Source: Peromyscus leucopus (taxonomy: Eukaryota; Chordata; Mammalia; Rodentia; Cricetidae). From it: 64,000 bases of DNA. The stretch spans positions 141,921,819 through 141,985,818 of the forward strand of contig NC_051063.1 in assembly GCF_004664715.2 (NCBI RefSeq), written 5' to 3'. The notes below the pieces were generated by a model, which worked only from the letters and a program-made list of their open reading frames with translations, made no database searches and was not told the DNA's origin. Position 1 is the stretch's first letter. Every line of letters starts with the position of its first letter. Below, one piece after another: positions 1-11,781 of the stretch. A program made the translations under genes and the position numbers.

Positions 1-146
1 GCAGTTATGAGAATGAAACGATAGTGCTAATTAACATGGCTTGGGCAGTGGAAACAAAGGAAATGAAAGTTGATGGCTTGGATCTCACAGCCTCCACGCC
101 TCTATATCTCCGGAAGACACATAAAGCTGTAATGCATTACTTTATA
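1..146. other. unique sequence, left edge
   Basis: Non-repetitive sequence. I see no gene, known repeat or structural motif here. Confidence 0.5.
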
Positions 147-188
147 GTTTGTTTGTTTTTTTTTGTTTTTTGTTTTGTTTTGTTTTTG
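147..188. repeat. T-rich (TTTG)n-like low-complexity tract
   Basis: A run of T broken by single G residues. It could be the reverse-complemented A-rich tail of a decayed retroposon, but no SINE body can be recognised beside it. Confidence 0.7.
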
Positions 189-2085
189 GTCATGTTTACT
201 TCCCCAGACATTATGGTTTCTCACTTTGAGTGAGTATAGTGTCCTTTCTTGATTCCTACTGGGGAATTGGGGACCGAAAAGGGGAGACGAGATTGTACTT
301 GTCAAAGGAAAAACAATACATCACGTAGTCAGGCTATTGGGAAAATCGATGTGATTTTAAAACATAGCAGATGGTGGAAGAGTCACCACTGTCTGATTCA
401 GAGCATGCTCAAAGGCACTCTTCACTTACTTTCTTTGGACTAATTTGTGTGAGTACCAAAGGCAGGGAGAAGAAGAACATGGGTAAGTGTTGGGCTGCCT
501 GGGCCTATGCACTTCTCTTGGTCCTCACTAGCCAGAAGGTCTTGGCTAGTAGTTTAACCTCTTGATGCTTCAGGTTTACATTTGCTGTAGTGGGATAGCA
601 TTCAATACCCATCCCTGTACTGAGATGAACAGTCCTTACTCCAGCAACAGTGAGAGCGTACTTCTAAAGTGTTTACTAAACACTCAAGGAAGGATTTTGA
701 CATCGCTTGCTTCCTGTGGGTACAACATGATGCTGACTCACCCAGAAGTCAAGCCCTTGGGCTGCCTATGATGATGGTTATTAGGTAACATGGATAATCA
801 TACAGTGACCTCCGATTGAGAGGACAGGGTGATAGAAAGGATGGTTGGGATCTCAGGCATGTACTGCTCTGTCTTGCTGATGAACTAACTCTTTATGAAC
901 TCATAGGTCATGCATGAGTAGGAAAATCTGCTTGAGGAAATAATATAGAAGCTAAAAAGTCTATAGCTAACTCAGAAGTCAAAGTTGACTGTTGAAATAT
1001 CCTTGAATGTCCAATACAAACTTGCCAAGGGATGACAGGTCTACAACTGCATCTTTCCAAATGTGGGTCATTTACCATGTACAGATGTTGAGAGCTGGAA
1101 ATGCAGCTAATACATGCATAGTGTTATATCCGTTTAATTCCTTTGTCCTTTCAATAGCAATATAAGCCGAGTGGCTAATGTAGCGGTCATCACAGATTTA
1201 AGTAGAGAGAAAAATGTGCTCAAAAGAGCAGAGATGAAGAAGTTTTTCCCTACTGAAGAGCCGAATGGATTCATGAAGGGCAAGACTGGAAAATTAGCCG
1301 AGGACACATGGACCTTTCCGAAAAGTTCAGGCTTTGACTGGGGCTAGGAAAACCTGGGGATGATGGCTAGAAAAAGGGTGATGCAATCAGACCCACTTTA
1401 ACAAAATCCACCCCCTTAACCCTCCCCATAGTTCTAAGAATAGCTAGCTAGAATCATCGGCACCTGGTAGCTTACAGACTTTCCCGATAATCAGTGGGAA
1501 GGACAGATCTATGGAGGCCTGTATTCCTTCTTATGTGGTTTTATTTTGTCCTCCACTCAGCAACCTGTTTTCTTGCCAATGCCCCAGTTCTGCACTTTGG
1601 GAGACAAGTCAGATTGAAGTAAACCACTCATACATCAGTGCTCAGACCCATTCACAAGAAACTTACACATATCAACTTGGAAAACAGCAGCAGGTTACTT
1701 CTAATGAAATCCTTCCAGCTCCTTTGCTAACGCGTCACCTGCTTGCCAAAGCTCAAAGCATCCTGTCTTGGTCCCTCTTTGCTCCCTACTTCTGGCACAT
1801 CAGTTATCTCTTCTTTCAAGTGCTGGTAGCATCCTGAGCTTGCCCGTGCACTGAGAGGAATGAGTGATGAACCTGCCTCCCATGGCACTGCTGCTTCCTT
1901 ATGTGTCTGAATGCATATCAGGCATTTGGAAAGGAGAATCTGGGTGGGGTGGGGGTGTTGGCTGCTGACTGCTGACAATTAGTATGAGACCCAACTCTCC
2001 ATAGCAGATAAACAATGCCATTTTTCCAGGTAGGAATGAGGAAGCTACATTGCTTCTCAATCCTGGAGCCAGCTCTTCTTTCCAA
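189..2085. other. 1.9 kb unique non-coding sequence
   Basis: No gene or clear interspersed repeat is visible. A 64-codon frame (371-565) ends in a hydrophobic, signal-peptide-like 28-residue stretch starting at the ATG at 479, which has a purine at -3 and G at +4. Nothing else supports a gene. Around 1085-1160 there is a faint resemblance to a MIR core that is too weak to call. Confidence 0.5.
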
Positions 2086-2244
2086 CATAAACACACATAT
2101 ACATATTTACAAAAACACACACATGAATACACATACACACACATACACACACAAAACATACATGCACATAAACACATATACACACCTACACACATATATA
2201 CACATACATATATACATAAACACACCTACACACCTACACACCTG

Positions 2245-2291
<47 letters not shown>
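2086..2291. repeat. imperfect then pure (CA)n microsatellite
   Basis: From about 2090 the plus strand is an imperfect ACACAT/ACAC mixture, becoming a pure AC run at about 2246-2291. The grading from degenerate to pure repeat is typical of an old, still expanding CA locus. Reading frames across it in both strands are Thr/His or Cys/Val strings and are artefacts. Confidence 0.97.
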
Positions 2292-2344
2292 CTTTAACCC
2301 AGTGATTCAGTAAGAACATTTCAAACAAACGCTAACATCTGACT

Positions 2345-2775
2345 TGATTGGATCAAGCCATTTTCTCTTTCTTTTTAAAAAGGGGGGATTATTAATAAAA
2401 TCACACTTTTGTAAAAGGGAAAAAGCAGGGGACGCGAATGTGGCACTAATTTAATTACACACCAGTGCTGCAAGACACTAATGTAAATATTCTGGTGAGC
2501 AGGCCTAGGATACTTGAAGCAATTACTTAAGGGCTCCCTTTCAAAGAATCTCTTCCTTTTTTTATTAAATGCCTTTTAACATTAGCACTTTCTTCCTGAC
2601 AAATTAAATGAAATTTCATTACTCTCCCTGACTTAATGGCATGAGGCTCCCGCTGAGGTGAGAGTTAACCCTCCTTGGACAGCTGACGGGGGCTCCGACA
2701 TTTCATCAAAAGGCCACTGTCCTACCACACAAAACAAAGGGAAGGGAAGAACCCTTTGTATTTTGCCAGCACTTA
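2345..2775. promoter_or_regulatory. candidate conserved non-coding element
   Basis: Repeat-free block with many homeodomain-type cores: TAATTA near 2450, plus several ATTAA/TTAAT sites around 2560-2640. It has sparse CpGs and mixed AT-rich and GC-rich segments, with no open frame of note. That texture resembles deeply conserved developmental enhancers, but conservation cannot be measured from one sequence, so this is an inference only. Confidence 0.35.
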
Positions 2776-2885
2776 CAGGGGTCTTCGTTTCCTTAATGTT
2801 TTTTCAGCTGTGAGCCTTGAAAAAAAAAACTAAAACTAAAAAAAAACCCCTCTAGTTTTGTTTTCCAGAGCTCTCAAGTTCATAG

Positions 2886-2953
2886 TAAAGGTGGGGGGAA
2901 GGGGAGGGGGGAGAAGAAGGAGGCAGAGGAAGAAAGAGGAGGAGGAAGAAGAA

Positions 2954-2989
<36 letters not shown>
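2886..2989. repeat. purine-rich (GGA/GAA) tract joined to (TG)n
   Basis: About 65 bases of nearly pure purine (GGGGA, GAGGAA) run into a pure TG tract at 2955-2989. Polypurine next to alternating TG is a non-B-DNA-prone combination (triplex and Z-DNA). Confidence 0.95.
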
Positions 2990-2992
<3 letters not shown>

Positions 2993-3084
2993 TGCATGTG
3001 ACTGAAAACTAAATAATGAAAGGCAACAATAATAGTCATTTAAGGCTCTCATATCTTTTTAAACTTTGATCATACTTACCGTGT

Positions 3085-3260
3085 TGAAACTTCACAGAGT
3101 TCTACCAAGTTAAGTCCTCATATTGTCCCCGCTAGAAAATGAGGACATTACGGTGGGCGCTTAAGGAACTTTACTCAAGGTCCCACAGGGAGTGAGCAGC
3201 AGAGTTGGGTGGGGTTCAACTCAGTCAGCTAGTGGCTGTCACACCCATATGCGGGTGGCT
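3085..3260 (-). repeat. MIR SINE remnant
   Basis: The plus strand reads like the reverse complement of the tRNA-derived MIR core: a 'gaaaatgaggacat' stretch, then 'actcaaggtcccacaggga' followed by the agcagagt region. In the MIR consensus these correspond to the conserved 'aactgaggca' and 'aaggtcacacagctag' segments. Heavily diverged, as expected for a pan-mammalian repeat. Confidence 0.6.
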
Positions 3261-3697
3261 ATGCAATACTTGGCCCTGTCCAGGCTGAAGTCTTCCCGTA
3301 TCCTTTATGTATGTGGACAAATAGACAGTCAGAGGTGTGAAGCCATGGTCTCAAGGTCCCACAGACACTTTCTATCCAGGATCTCTGGCTAGTCTTGTTT
3401 CGTCGGGACACAAGATTCAGAATTCAGTTTTCAAAATGTGAACTCTGGGAAAGTTCCAATGTAGCCCTGCTTTATTCCACCAGTTACGGGGGAAGACAAT
3501 GTTCAAATGTCCTAATGCGCTCTTAAAAGACACAAAGAGTAGCAAGTTTGGGAGCCAAGCTTCACGGTTAAAAGCATGGGAGAATTCTGCATGACCGAAG
3601 GATGAGCTCGAGTCCTTGTACTACAGAGAGCTCAGGGCTCGTGAACTATGAATGAGTATAGGTTTTGCCAAACCAGCAGTTCAGAAACACCAAAAGA

Positions 3698-3920
3698 GCT
3701 GACATGGTGACTAATGCCTGTAAACCCAGCACTTGGGAGGCTGCGGCAGGAGGACTGCCTCTTGCTGGAGACCAATCTGGACTACCTAGAGAGACCTTCT
3801 CTCAAAGACAAAACAGGAAGGAAAACCTATGGGTTGTACAGTGGTAGAGTATTTTCATGGAGTGAATGAGGCTCTGGGTTCCAACCCTAGAACCCTGCCA
3901 CCCTCCCCCCCCAAAAAAAT
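3698..3920 (+). repeat. dimeric B1-ID type SINE (B1-dID-like)
   Basis: The left half (3698 to about 3820) is a 7SL-derived B1-like monomer, with 'cccagcacttgggaggctg' and a terminal 'gagaccttctctcaaag'. The right half (about 3828-3900) is an ID/tRNA-Ala-like monomer with 'ggttgtacagtggtagagta' and 'tgggttccaaccct', the latter a B-box-like segment. It ends in a C-run and short A-tail. Monomer order B1 then ID is that of the known B1-dID dimeric family. A second copy lies at 37849-38046. Confidence 0.75.
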
Positions 3921-4499
3921 CTATTAAGAATAAATACTGCTAAGCTTACCCTATTTTTTCTTTGTTCTTTTTGTTTGGTAATGAGATGGGGACTGACTCC
4001 AGAGTAACACTTTCCTATTCAGTTACACTCTAGCGCCAAATTTGTTCTGGTTCTAAAATGAGTTTGTGCTGCAGAATTCACAGGGGCATGCTCCTGGGGT
4101 CAGTTTAGCAGGCCGAGGATGGTTTAAGATGCAGTTTCCTAACTAGTGTCCCTGGAGTTTTGACTTACTTTTTGTTGGAAGAAATGGCTGGGTCGTCTGA
4201 GAACCAAATTTTACCCCCTGTATTTTTCAGAGTCCACTGGCATTTCCTCTTACAGAACTAAGTTCCCATCTCACTCTTACTTTGTATTAAAGCTTAGCAT
4301 GTCTTGCGTAGATTTTCTGATGAACGACCATCTAGCCATTCCCAACTTCAGACCTGCTAACTTGGATTGTGTCTTCCAGGCGGCTTTGTTTTCCTGCTCT
4401 CTGACTCCCGAAATGCTGGTTTGTGGTAGATGAAAGGCTGCTCTGAGCAAAACTGATTTTCTGTCCACATCCTCAGTAGCTCCGACTTCTTGGTACCCT
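3921..4499. other. unique sequence
   Basis: No gene is visible. A stretch at 3975-4045 vaguely resembles an inverted ID SINE but is too diverged to call. Confidence 0.4.
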
Positions 4500-5500
4500 G
4501 TTCCGTCTTACCCAAGGACTGTCCTTTCTAAGACCCCAGGGTATGCGGAAGAAAAAATAATCAGTTCAAAGTTCAGACGACAAATGTTTCCAGGAGGATC
4601 CTCCCCCTCCCCTTGGTTGTCCCGAAACATATGTAGCTTTAGGGATCAGTATGTCAGTGTTTTGAGAAACGCAAAGACTTGAATTTATTTGCGTCCAGCT
4701 ATCAGATTTTGAGGGACTGGATCATTTGTTTTCCTCTTGTGAGGTCCAGGTAAAAGTTCAATCCTTCCATGGCCGGGTGCTTCTGACAAACAAAATATCA
4801 AGAACCCAAAATAAGTATTTTATCTAAAAAATGTGAGCTATCCCAACACAAACACAAAAAGGCGCAGCTGCCAAATTCCACAAGGGGAAAAAAAAAGAGT
4901 CGGACACCGAGCCGGGCTCCGGATCGCACTGGGGACTGATGGGTAAAGTTTGGCCAGCTGCCCCGGAGGCCTTGAGGGACACTCAATCCAATTGCAAAGC
5001 CTTAGTAGATGTGAATTTCAAGGTTACACCTGGGTGTTCAAGGGCAGGGCCAAGTGTAATCGGCACTTAGATCATAGATTAATCTTATTTGCCATCTATT
5101 AGGTTTGATTCCCCTTCCCTTCCTCCCTCCCTAAAGCCAGGATTATTGTGATAGTTTAAGATAATGGATTCTTACGGAAGAAAGGTCATGCAGGCGCAGA
5201 GATTTGGAACCTTAAGATAATATGATTAATCTAAAAGCTTCTTTCTCCATGGGGAGGGCCTCACTTTTCATATGTCTAATTGAGAGGAGAGAGAGCTGAA
5301 AGACCAAGACAGAGCATCAGAAAGTGGGTGCACAGAACAGAGTCCTTGTCAACAACTGCAATTAATTATCATTGTCGGGATGATCTTTCATTAGTTTTCA
5401 CACTAATAAGATAGACTCGCCTCGTGCCCCCAGCTGATAAACCTTATTGGCAATGTCGATAAGAACATGTCAGGATGAGGAGCCAGGATGCATGGACATC
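4500..5500. promoter_or_regulatory. candidate conserved non-coding region
   Basis: One kilobase with no recognisable repeat. It has a small CpG cluster at 4860-4975 (several CG dinucleotides in about 100 bases, unusual for this window), followed by a segment at 5090-5460 dense in GATTA, TAATC, AATTAATTA and TTATTGGCAAT-type motifs. It is a plausible developmental enhancer by texture. There is no promoter evidence such as a TATA box or CpG island of usual length. Confidence 0.35.
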
Positions 5501-5989
5501 TTCATTTTACTTTAATTATTGTTTTTCCTAACTTTTCAAAACTAAATGACCAAGTGGATACCTCAAAAAGTAGTGACATGTAAGTTTTAAGACATGACAT
5601 GTGATGTTTAGTAATTTAGTAATGACACGTGAGTTTCCTGAAAGTTCGGGAAAGCTGTTACCAGGCAATTGTCAGAATTTAAACAGTAAATGAATGTTAA
5701 ACTATCATGAGTCCTCCAAACACCTAAGTATAAATTATGTATTTTCAGGCATGTGGTTAATGTTACTTTTTTACCAGTGTGAGGAAGTACACAGAAAAAA
5801 ATTAAGAATGCCATTTAATCATTAAGCATGGTAAGTAAAAGTCTTCTAGTAGCTAGTTCTCCAGCATCCATACAAAAAAATGGATAAAAAACTTATGTGG
5901 AAACATGGAGTTTTACTGTCTCATTTCCCACCACCCTTCCAGGCTAGAAACAGGTTTCTTTTGTTTTCTTTACTGTAACTGTTAAAGTG
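5501..5989. other. AT-rich unique sequence
   Basis: No gene or repeat recognised. Confidence 0.45.
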
Positions 5990-6370
5990 TTTTTCTCAGA
6001 GTGTCTCACTGCTATGCTGAGGATATTTAAAATGCACAGAGATCCGTATCCATGGCTTGAAACATGTATACACATCTCTATTTCTTACATAATGCAGATC
6101 ACCGACACCATTAAGTTCACCTTACACTCTCTTCTCTCATTATTATTTTTTAGCCAAATCAAAATGTGTTGTTGGACGGCTGCAAATAGCACAGGGAAGG
6201 GTTTGGATTCCCTTCCAGAGAGGCTGATTTCCTCGTCAAACCTCAGAGGCAGGGCCTCACACAGAGGAAGATGGGATTTTAATATGCAATTTATAGTTTT
6301 CTGAGCAGACACTTCCTTTTAATTAAAGGAGAATCTTCAGTTCACTCACAAGAGAGAAAAATCAGACAAG
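5990..6370. promoter_or_regulatory. candidate conserved non-coding element
   Basis: Repeat-free block containing an ATTAA/TAATTAAA-rich right half (6275-6340) and 'ttggacggctgcaaatagca' near 6172. Inferred from texture only. Confidence 0.25.
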
Positions 6371-7379
6371 ACCTTTCCTTAGACCAATGGCAGAATGGGA
6401 GAGGAAACCATTTCTGGGTGTGCTGGATCCCGTGAATGTAGAGTGGCTTAGATCAGAATGGGGATCCGCCATGTAATTCCAACCCATGAGGAGTTCATAT
6501 ACAAGGCCATCAGTGTGCACTGGGAGGTGGGGGACCCTGAACATCTTAAAGCAGTATGAAATAATTAGTCCTCAAGAAGAATCATGGGAGCTGGCCCGAA
6601 AGCCAGCCGCAGCCTGACTGGAAATGCCTGTATTCAAACCATGCTAACACAAGCTCTCCACAGTACAGCAGAGATAAGCAGAGCTAGCTGATGGGTAACA
6701 CATGGGGAAGGAACACACGTTCCTCTGCCATCAACTGCCTTCCATTGAAACACGGAAAACTTTCACTAAATAATGCAGAACACATTGACTTCCCACCTTG
6801 ACAGTGTGGTTGCCGGTGTCCAGTTCCTTCTGCAACCTTGGGGTGCTGAGAGAGGAAAGGATTTGTATGGCTTGAACGAAAGCACTATTTCCCTGCTCCC
6901 CAAATCAGATGCAGATTTATTGTTAAAAACGACTTCCAAATTTGTGTAACGTGGAGCATTTGAGAGTACAAGAAGGCAAAATAGTCGATTTGAATGCTGA
7001 CTTAGGGTCACTTTGTGACCAGAGGTTGAAATAGTTGCATTAAAAGGTTCCAGACCAACTTGTGATACTGTGGTTCTTAACAGCGATGCTGGATTTCTGT
7101 GTTTAATAATGGCAAGAGACACAAATCATGTGTGCTCCAGCCTCATTCCCTCTTCAGAACAGTCAGTACAAACAAAACACACTAAAGGAAAAATAAAACA
7201 AACACGAGTGTTGTTGTCCTCTCTCCCCACACCCAGCCACCCTGCGGTTCCTTCGGAGCCGGAGACCACCAGGAAGGCCTAGTTGGGCCCTTCTGTCCCA
7301 TCCCTTTTTTCCTGTCATCTCATTTCCACGTTCTGATTTTCACTCTTCTCTGAAAGAGGTGTGGGCACTCGGCAACCCT
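6371..7379. other. unique non-coding sequence
   Basis: No repeat or gene recognised. A 118-codon minus-strand frame (6766-7122) shows no domain, signal peptide or familiar motif and is probably chance. Confidence 0.45.
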
Positions 7380-7830
7380 CCCCATCCATCAAAGCTTTCC
7401 CTAATATGTGATGTGTTTATTCTTCCCAGGCACAGGGCATATCACTCTCAAATGACTGACAACAATTCTAAAATGAAATGGGCCCAAAGTGGGCCAGAAT
7501 AGTGATGGGGAGCCTCTCTAGTCAAACATCCAGCAAATTACTGTGAGCCCCTCCTGCACCTGCAGTGTGGAAATGTCATAAAGTAATAAACAGGGAGCCC
7601 CTCAACGTGTCAAGGGCTGGATTTCAATAGATTTGCATGTTAAAGGCACAGGACACACCGCTTTTGTGGCGATACCAAATTGCTGCTTCTATCTCTCTTC
7701 CTTATTTCCAACATAGTTCTTAGGATGTGCTGGATGATCAATGCAATACAATTATACATCGGTTTCTCCCAACGTTTTGTCTTTAAAGGACGAATTAAGC
7801 GAAGATTAAAAGAAATTTGGATGGCTAGCT
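7380..7830. promoter_or_regulatory. candidate conserved non-coding element
   Basis: Repeat-free. Holds an octamer-like 'atttgcatgttaaa' at about 7631, a 'gatcaatgcaatacaatta' cluster at about 7736 and 'ggacgaattaagcgaagatt' at about 7789, the last with unusually preserved CpGs. Homeodomain/POU-type motif density suggests an enhancer. Unproven. Confidence 0.35.
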
Positions 7831-8108
7831 TTATCAGTATTTATATGGTGTCAAGTTAGAATGGATTGTGATGTGATATGTGTGTGCTTGTGTTTTTTTT
7901 AGGAAATAGTGTATAAAAGACTGAGGAAGGAAAAAATAGAGAAACAGTATAGATCATTAAGCATTGTTAAATTTTCATATTAATTCTTATTTTTCTTTGT
8001 TATTACTGTGGAAAGTGCTCAGTGTAGTAGGCTAAATGATGAATGCCCTTCAGAAGACTTCAAAAACAGATTCAACACCTCATTTTCAGTCTTTGAATCT
8101 TTACCATC
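7831..8108. other. unique AT-rich sequence
   Basis: Nothing recognised. Short T-run at 7892-7900. Confidence 0.45.
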
Positions 8109-8469
8109 TGTGACAGTTTGAATGAAATGGCTCCCCATAGACTCATAGGAAGTAGCACTATTAGGAGATCGGCCTTGTTGGAGTAGGTGTGGCTTTGTTG
8201 GAGGAAGTGTGTCACTGGGTGAGGGCTCTGAGGTTTCAAATGCTCAAATCATGTCCATGTCTCTCTTTTTCTATTGCCTACCAATCTGGATGCAGAACCC
8301 TTAGCTCCTTCTCCAACACCATGTCTGCCTGCACACCAACATGTTTGCCACCATGATAATAATGAACTAAACCTCTGAACTCTAAGCCAACTCCAATTGA
8401 AATGCTTTTCTTGGTAAGAGTTGCTGTGGTCATGATGTCTCTTCACAGTAAAAAACTCTAATTAAGACA
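8109..8469 (+). mobile_element. ORR1-type solo LTR (ERVL-MaLR)
   Basis: A 361-bp element beginning TGTGACAG and ending AAGACA. It carries the characteristic rodent ORR1 segments 'ggcactattagg'-like at 8153, 'gttggaggaagtgtgtcact' at 8197 and 'atgtctgcctgcacaccaac' at 8321, and a late 'taaacctctgaactctaagc' at 8369. The flanks ccatc (8104-8108) and ccgtc (8470-8474) match at 4 of 5 bases, consistent with a decayed 5-bp target duplication. No internal retroviral sequence is attached, so it is a solo LTR. Confidence 0.85.
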
Positions 8470-9428
8470 CCGTCCTAAATACTAAGTCTTAAAATGTACC
8501 ACCAAGCTATCCACTCCATGATAATACAATGTGGAGAGGAAAGACCTCCTTGTGTACCATTCCCAACTGATTTGCTGAGTTCTTTCATTCTTTAGTTGTG
8601 TGCGAGGTGAATCTTTCCTCATGTCAGGACAAGCCAGTTGACAGCATGTTGAAAGAAGACAGCATGTGCATGTCTTCCTCTCACTCATTCTTTCTGTCTG
8701 TCTCCCTCTCTTTCTTTCTGTCTGTATCACACATGCATGCACAGAGACACACATACAAAGAAATGCACACCCTTAGTTCTTTAGGGTTATTGCTTCTAGG
8801 AGCAGCGCAACATACCTAAACAATGCTCATCAGTTGGGTAGTGTAAATGAGTATGTACATTTTTTTAATTGTTGATGGGATATCCTGGAAAAATTATTTA
8901 TTTCAAATGTTTCAGCTGGGTTTGAAAATGAAATAGAAGCTTTCCTCTGAGCAAATAAAAGGGAAATTGGTTCATTAAAATGACTGAATTTGATCCAAAC
9001 CATGTTTATTTTAAAGGGAAATGAACAGGGCTATGAAACATACCTAAACATAAATGTAATACTAAAGTTCTACAGCTTTTTTTTTCAGGGATATTTAATT
9101 ATTGGGATTTTTCAGAGGGGTTAGTTCTTTCTGTCTTCACCAAGCAGAGATATAGCTAGAGATGCCAAGAAGTGGAGACTTTATAAGTGCAGTTTCTATG
9201 AAGACTTTACAAAGAGGAAAGCCGAGTGACTTTGTCAGCACAGGAAACCCAAAGTGAACTGCATCTAGAAAAGGACCTATTTCATTCAAGGGTTTACCCA
9301 GTCTTCTCTTCAGTTGATACTGTGAGCTTCACCAGGAAAAGGCAGGGTTTGGATGATATTGTCTAGAAAGTCAATAATACCTTCTTTTCTGACAGATTTA
9401 AAAATGGAAAGATTTTACTGTATAAATA

Positions 9429-9430
<2 letters not shown>
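8470..9430. other. unique sequence with short TCTG/CTTT low complexity
   Basis: Low-complexity pyrimidine stretch near 8680-8730. Otherwise no gene or repeat recognised. Confidence 0.45.

Positions 9431-9470
<40 letters not shown>
9431..9470. repeat. (GT)20 microsatellite
   Basis: Pure GT run. It lies upstream of an inverted B3 SINE and may have grown from that element's CA-rich tail. Confidence 0.97.
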
Positions 9471-9472
<2 letters not shown>

Positions 9473-9552
9473 ATGTGTATCTGTGCATTTGATCAAACAA
9501 TCCCTTTTTTTCTAGCCATTCATTTGCTTAAAACATTACATCTATTTATTTG

Positions 9553-9697
9553 TGTGTGTCAGCGGGTGGGTGTCATGGCACACATGTAGAAGTCAGAGGG
9601 CAATTTATAGCAGTTGATTCTCACCTTCCATGATTTAGGTCCTGGAGATAAAGCCCAGGTCATCAGGCTTGGCAGCAAGCATCCTTACCTACTTCAC
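9553..9697 (-). repeat. B3 SINE
   Basis: Reverse-complement orientation. The plus strand shows 'gtcatggcacacatgtagaa', then 'agtcagagggcaa', then 'tgattctcaccttccatgat', then 'caggtcatcaggcttggcag', the inverted tail-to-head order of B3. The head (A-box) end is truncated near 9700. Moderately diverged. Confidence 0.75.
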
Positions 9698-10954
9698 TTA
9701 GATTATACTTTGCAGTGTTTAATAACTTTAAACTTATTTCTTGAGTACTTCTGCTTTAGAATATGACCTTTCTATGTAGGAAGGACTTCCATCCCAGTTC
9801 CTGCATGGCACTTGGCCCAACAAAGGGATCCTGTTGAATGACATGCTTCTAAAACAAAACTGATCTCTGAAAACATTCAGGATACTAAGGAGCTGAGCAC
9901 TGACCCTTTTGCCCTGTACTAAAGAGATATGGTATGACATCGATCCAATATTCTAAGCAAGACTTACAAGAAAGTAGCCCTAATGTGTTCTCATTAGCTG
10001 AACTTTTAGGATAGATATGAAAAAAAGGTAATACCTCACCTAAAGGACTTAAGTAGAAAATAAAAAGGCTGGAGCCAGACTGTGGACCCTTAAAAATCAA
10101 AAGAATTTTCTCCCTTCAAGGTCTCCAAGGAGAAATATGATTGAAAACCAAGATGACCTTTCCTAACAAGAAAAACCATACATTTGTGTTAATGCCTTTA
10201 AACTAAAGTATATCCCAAAGTGCAACCAGCAAAGACAAGTGAGCTGGAGGACACTATGTCGGTAGGAGTCATGAATGTTTTGGGTGGGAGGGGGCATAAG
10301 CTGTTATCCTCCCCCCCACAAATAGACTATTAGCTCTTGATAAAGAGATACAACATTTTAATGTCTATCCTTTTATAATCAGTCACTGTTTGAAAGTGCA
10401 GCTTTATTACCCTGAGTTCTTGACAGGCACTTGAGAAAAGGTCACATAATAAACTATGCTTATTTCTCATCTAGGGAAACAATAAGTCATCTCCACATCC
10501 ATTATTCACCCAATTGTCTTCATTTTTCTTCACCTGCTGGGTTTTCAGCAATAAAGATAAATAATATTATTAAACCCGCCTAGATATTTTCAGAATGATC
10601 TAGAATTTGACAGTGCGCTGCTCTTCTGGAGATGAAGAGAGTAAATAAATGAAGAAGAATTTGGTCTCCAAGTTGTTTACAGAAATCTACTAAAGGCTAT
10701 TTTTTCTTCCACAGAAAGTTCCATCTGGAAGTGTGGATACATGTCTCAGAAAAAAAGCTCCTTAAGTAAATAGAAAACCATGGAGTAAAATTGTGTTATG
10801 TCCTTTACACTCAAAGAATACTTCTGTAATTAACCACTAGGTACCTTATTTTCCACACACAGCCCCATTGTTTTGTCACTAGTAATTCTTGTTCTGGGCT
10901 TGGTTGGTCAACTACTTGTTCAACATGCATGAAACCTCAAGTTTGTCACCGAGT
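9698..10954. other. 1.3 kb unique sequence
   Basis: AT-rich, no gene and no recognised repeat. Short C-run at 10311-10317. Confidence 0.5.
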
Positions 10955-11104
10955 ACCACACAAAGTGGATCTGCAAGTGCATGCCTGTAATCCTAGCACC
11001 CAGGAGATGGAGTCAGGAGAATCAGAAATTCAAGGTCATCCTCAGTTACATTGTGAGTTCGAGGCCAGTGTTGCCTTCATTTAATTCTGTCTCAAAGGAA
11101 AAAA
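10955..11104 (+). repeat. B4-type/RSINE1 SINE fragment
   Basis: Contains 'tgcatgcctgtaatcctagc' (10979), 'aattcaaggtcatcctcagt' (11027) and 'gagttcgaggccagtgtt' (11055), the B1-related half of RSINE1/B4. Ends with 'ctgtctcaaaggaaaaaa'. Confidence 0.75.
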
Positions 11105-11635
11105 ATTCTGCCCTGAACAGAAGTGTGTGTTTCATAGAAAATATTTTCAAATGTCTTACTTATGTAAATTAGAAAGTATAGTTAGAATTTCTTGGTGGCC
11201 AAAACACAGTGTTCAAGTTAGACTGCCAATGTATACCCCAACACATGCCCACATGGTGCTGGTCATTCAATCCCTGTGATTCTGCGGTCTTAGGACAATG
11301 AGATGGGGGTGATATGCTCTGTGATACCTGGTGTGAGGCAAGTGTCCAAGCTTGAAGAGTAAATAAGTTGAAGGTGGGATTTGGGTATAGACAATTTAGA
11401 TTCAACAGGTGCTCTTCACCAAAAGAGCTCCTCACCACATCAGCTGTGGAGAGGGTCAGAAGCCTTCTTGTTCTCTGACCCCCATCTGACCTATGGCAAT
11501 CGGCTGTCTCCACCTGGCCCAGTCTTCATACGCCATCACAAAAATGAGATCTCACAGAACTCAGATTGAGAAGAAATGCAGAGTGGGAGTGTGGAGCTCT
11601 GAGCAACTTCAGCTGCCTGGGAAAGCCTGCAGAGG
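11105..11635. other. unique sequence
   Basis: No gene or repeat recognised. A 114-codon minus-strand frame (11169-11513) lacks recognisable features. Confidence 0.4.
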
Positions 11636-11697
11636 AGGACAAGGAGAGAGAGGAGAGAGAGGGAAGGAGGAAGAGAGAAAGACAGAGCAGGGAGATC
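11636..11697. repeat. GA-rich low-complexity tract
   Basis: Nearly pure purine GAGA/GGAAGG run. Confidence 0.9.
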
Positions 11698-11732
11698 CAG
11701 AAGGTTACCTCGAATGAATAGGACGAGATTCA

Positions 11733-11734
<2 letters not shown>

Positions 11735-11780
<46 letters not shown>
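11735..11780. repeat. (GT)23 microsatellite
   Basis: Pure GT run of 46 bases, 37 bases downstream of a purine tract. Confidence 0.97.

Positions 11781-11781
<1 letters not shown>

Noticed and set aside
1085..1160. Possible MIR core
   Set aside because: Too few consecutive matches to the MIR consensus.
2015..2328. Several frames encoding Thr/His or Cys/Val strings
   Set aside because: Translations of a CA microsatellite. The same applies to frames over the tracts at 9431, 11735, 31459, 33310, 39597, 49145 and 62166.
3975..4045. Possible inverted ID SINE
   Set aside because: Only scattered similarity; it could not be aligned convincingly by eye.
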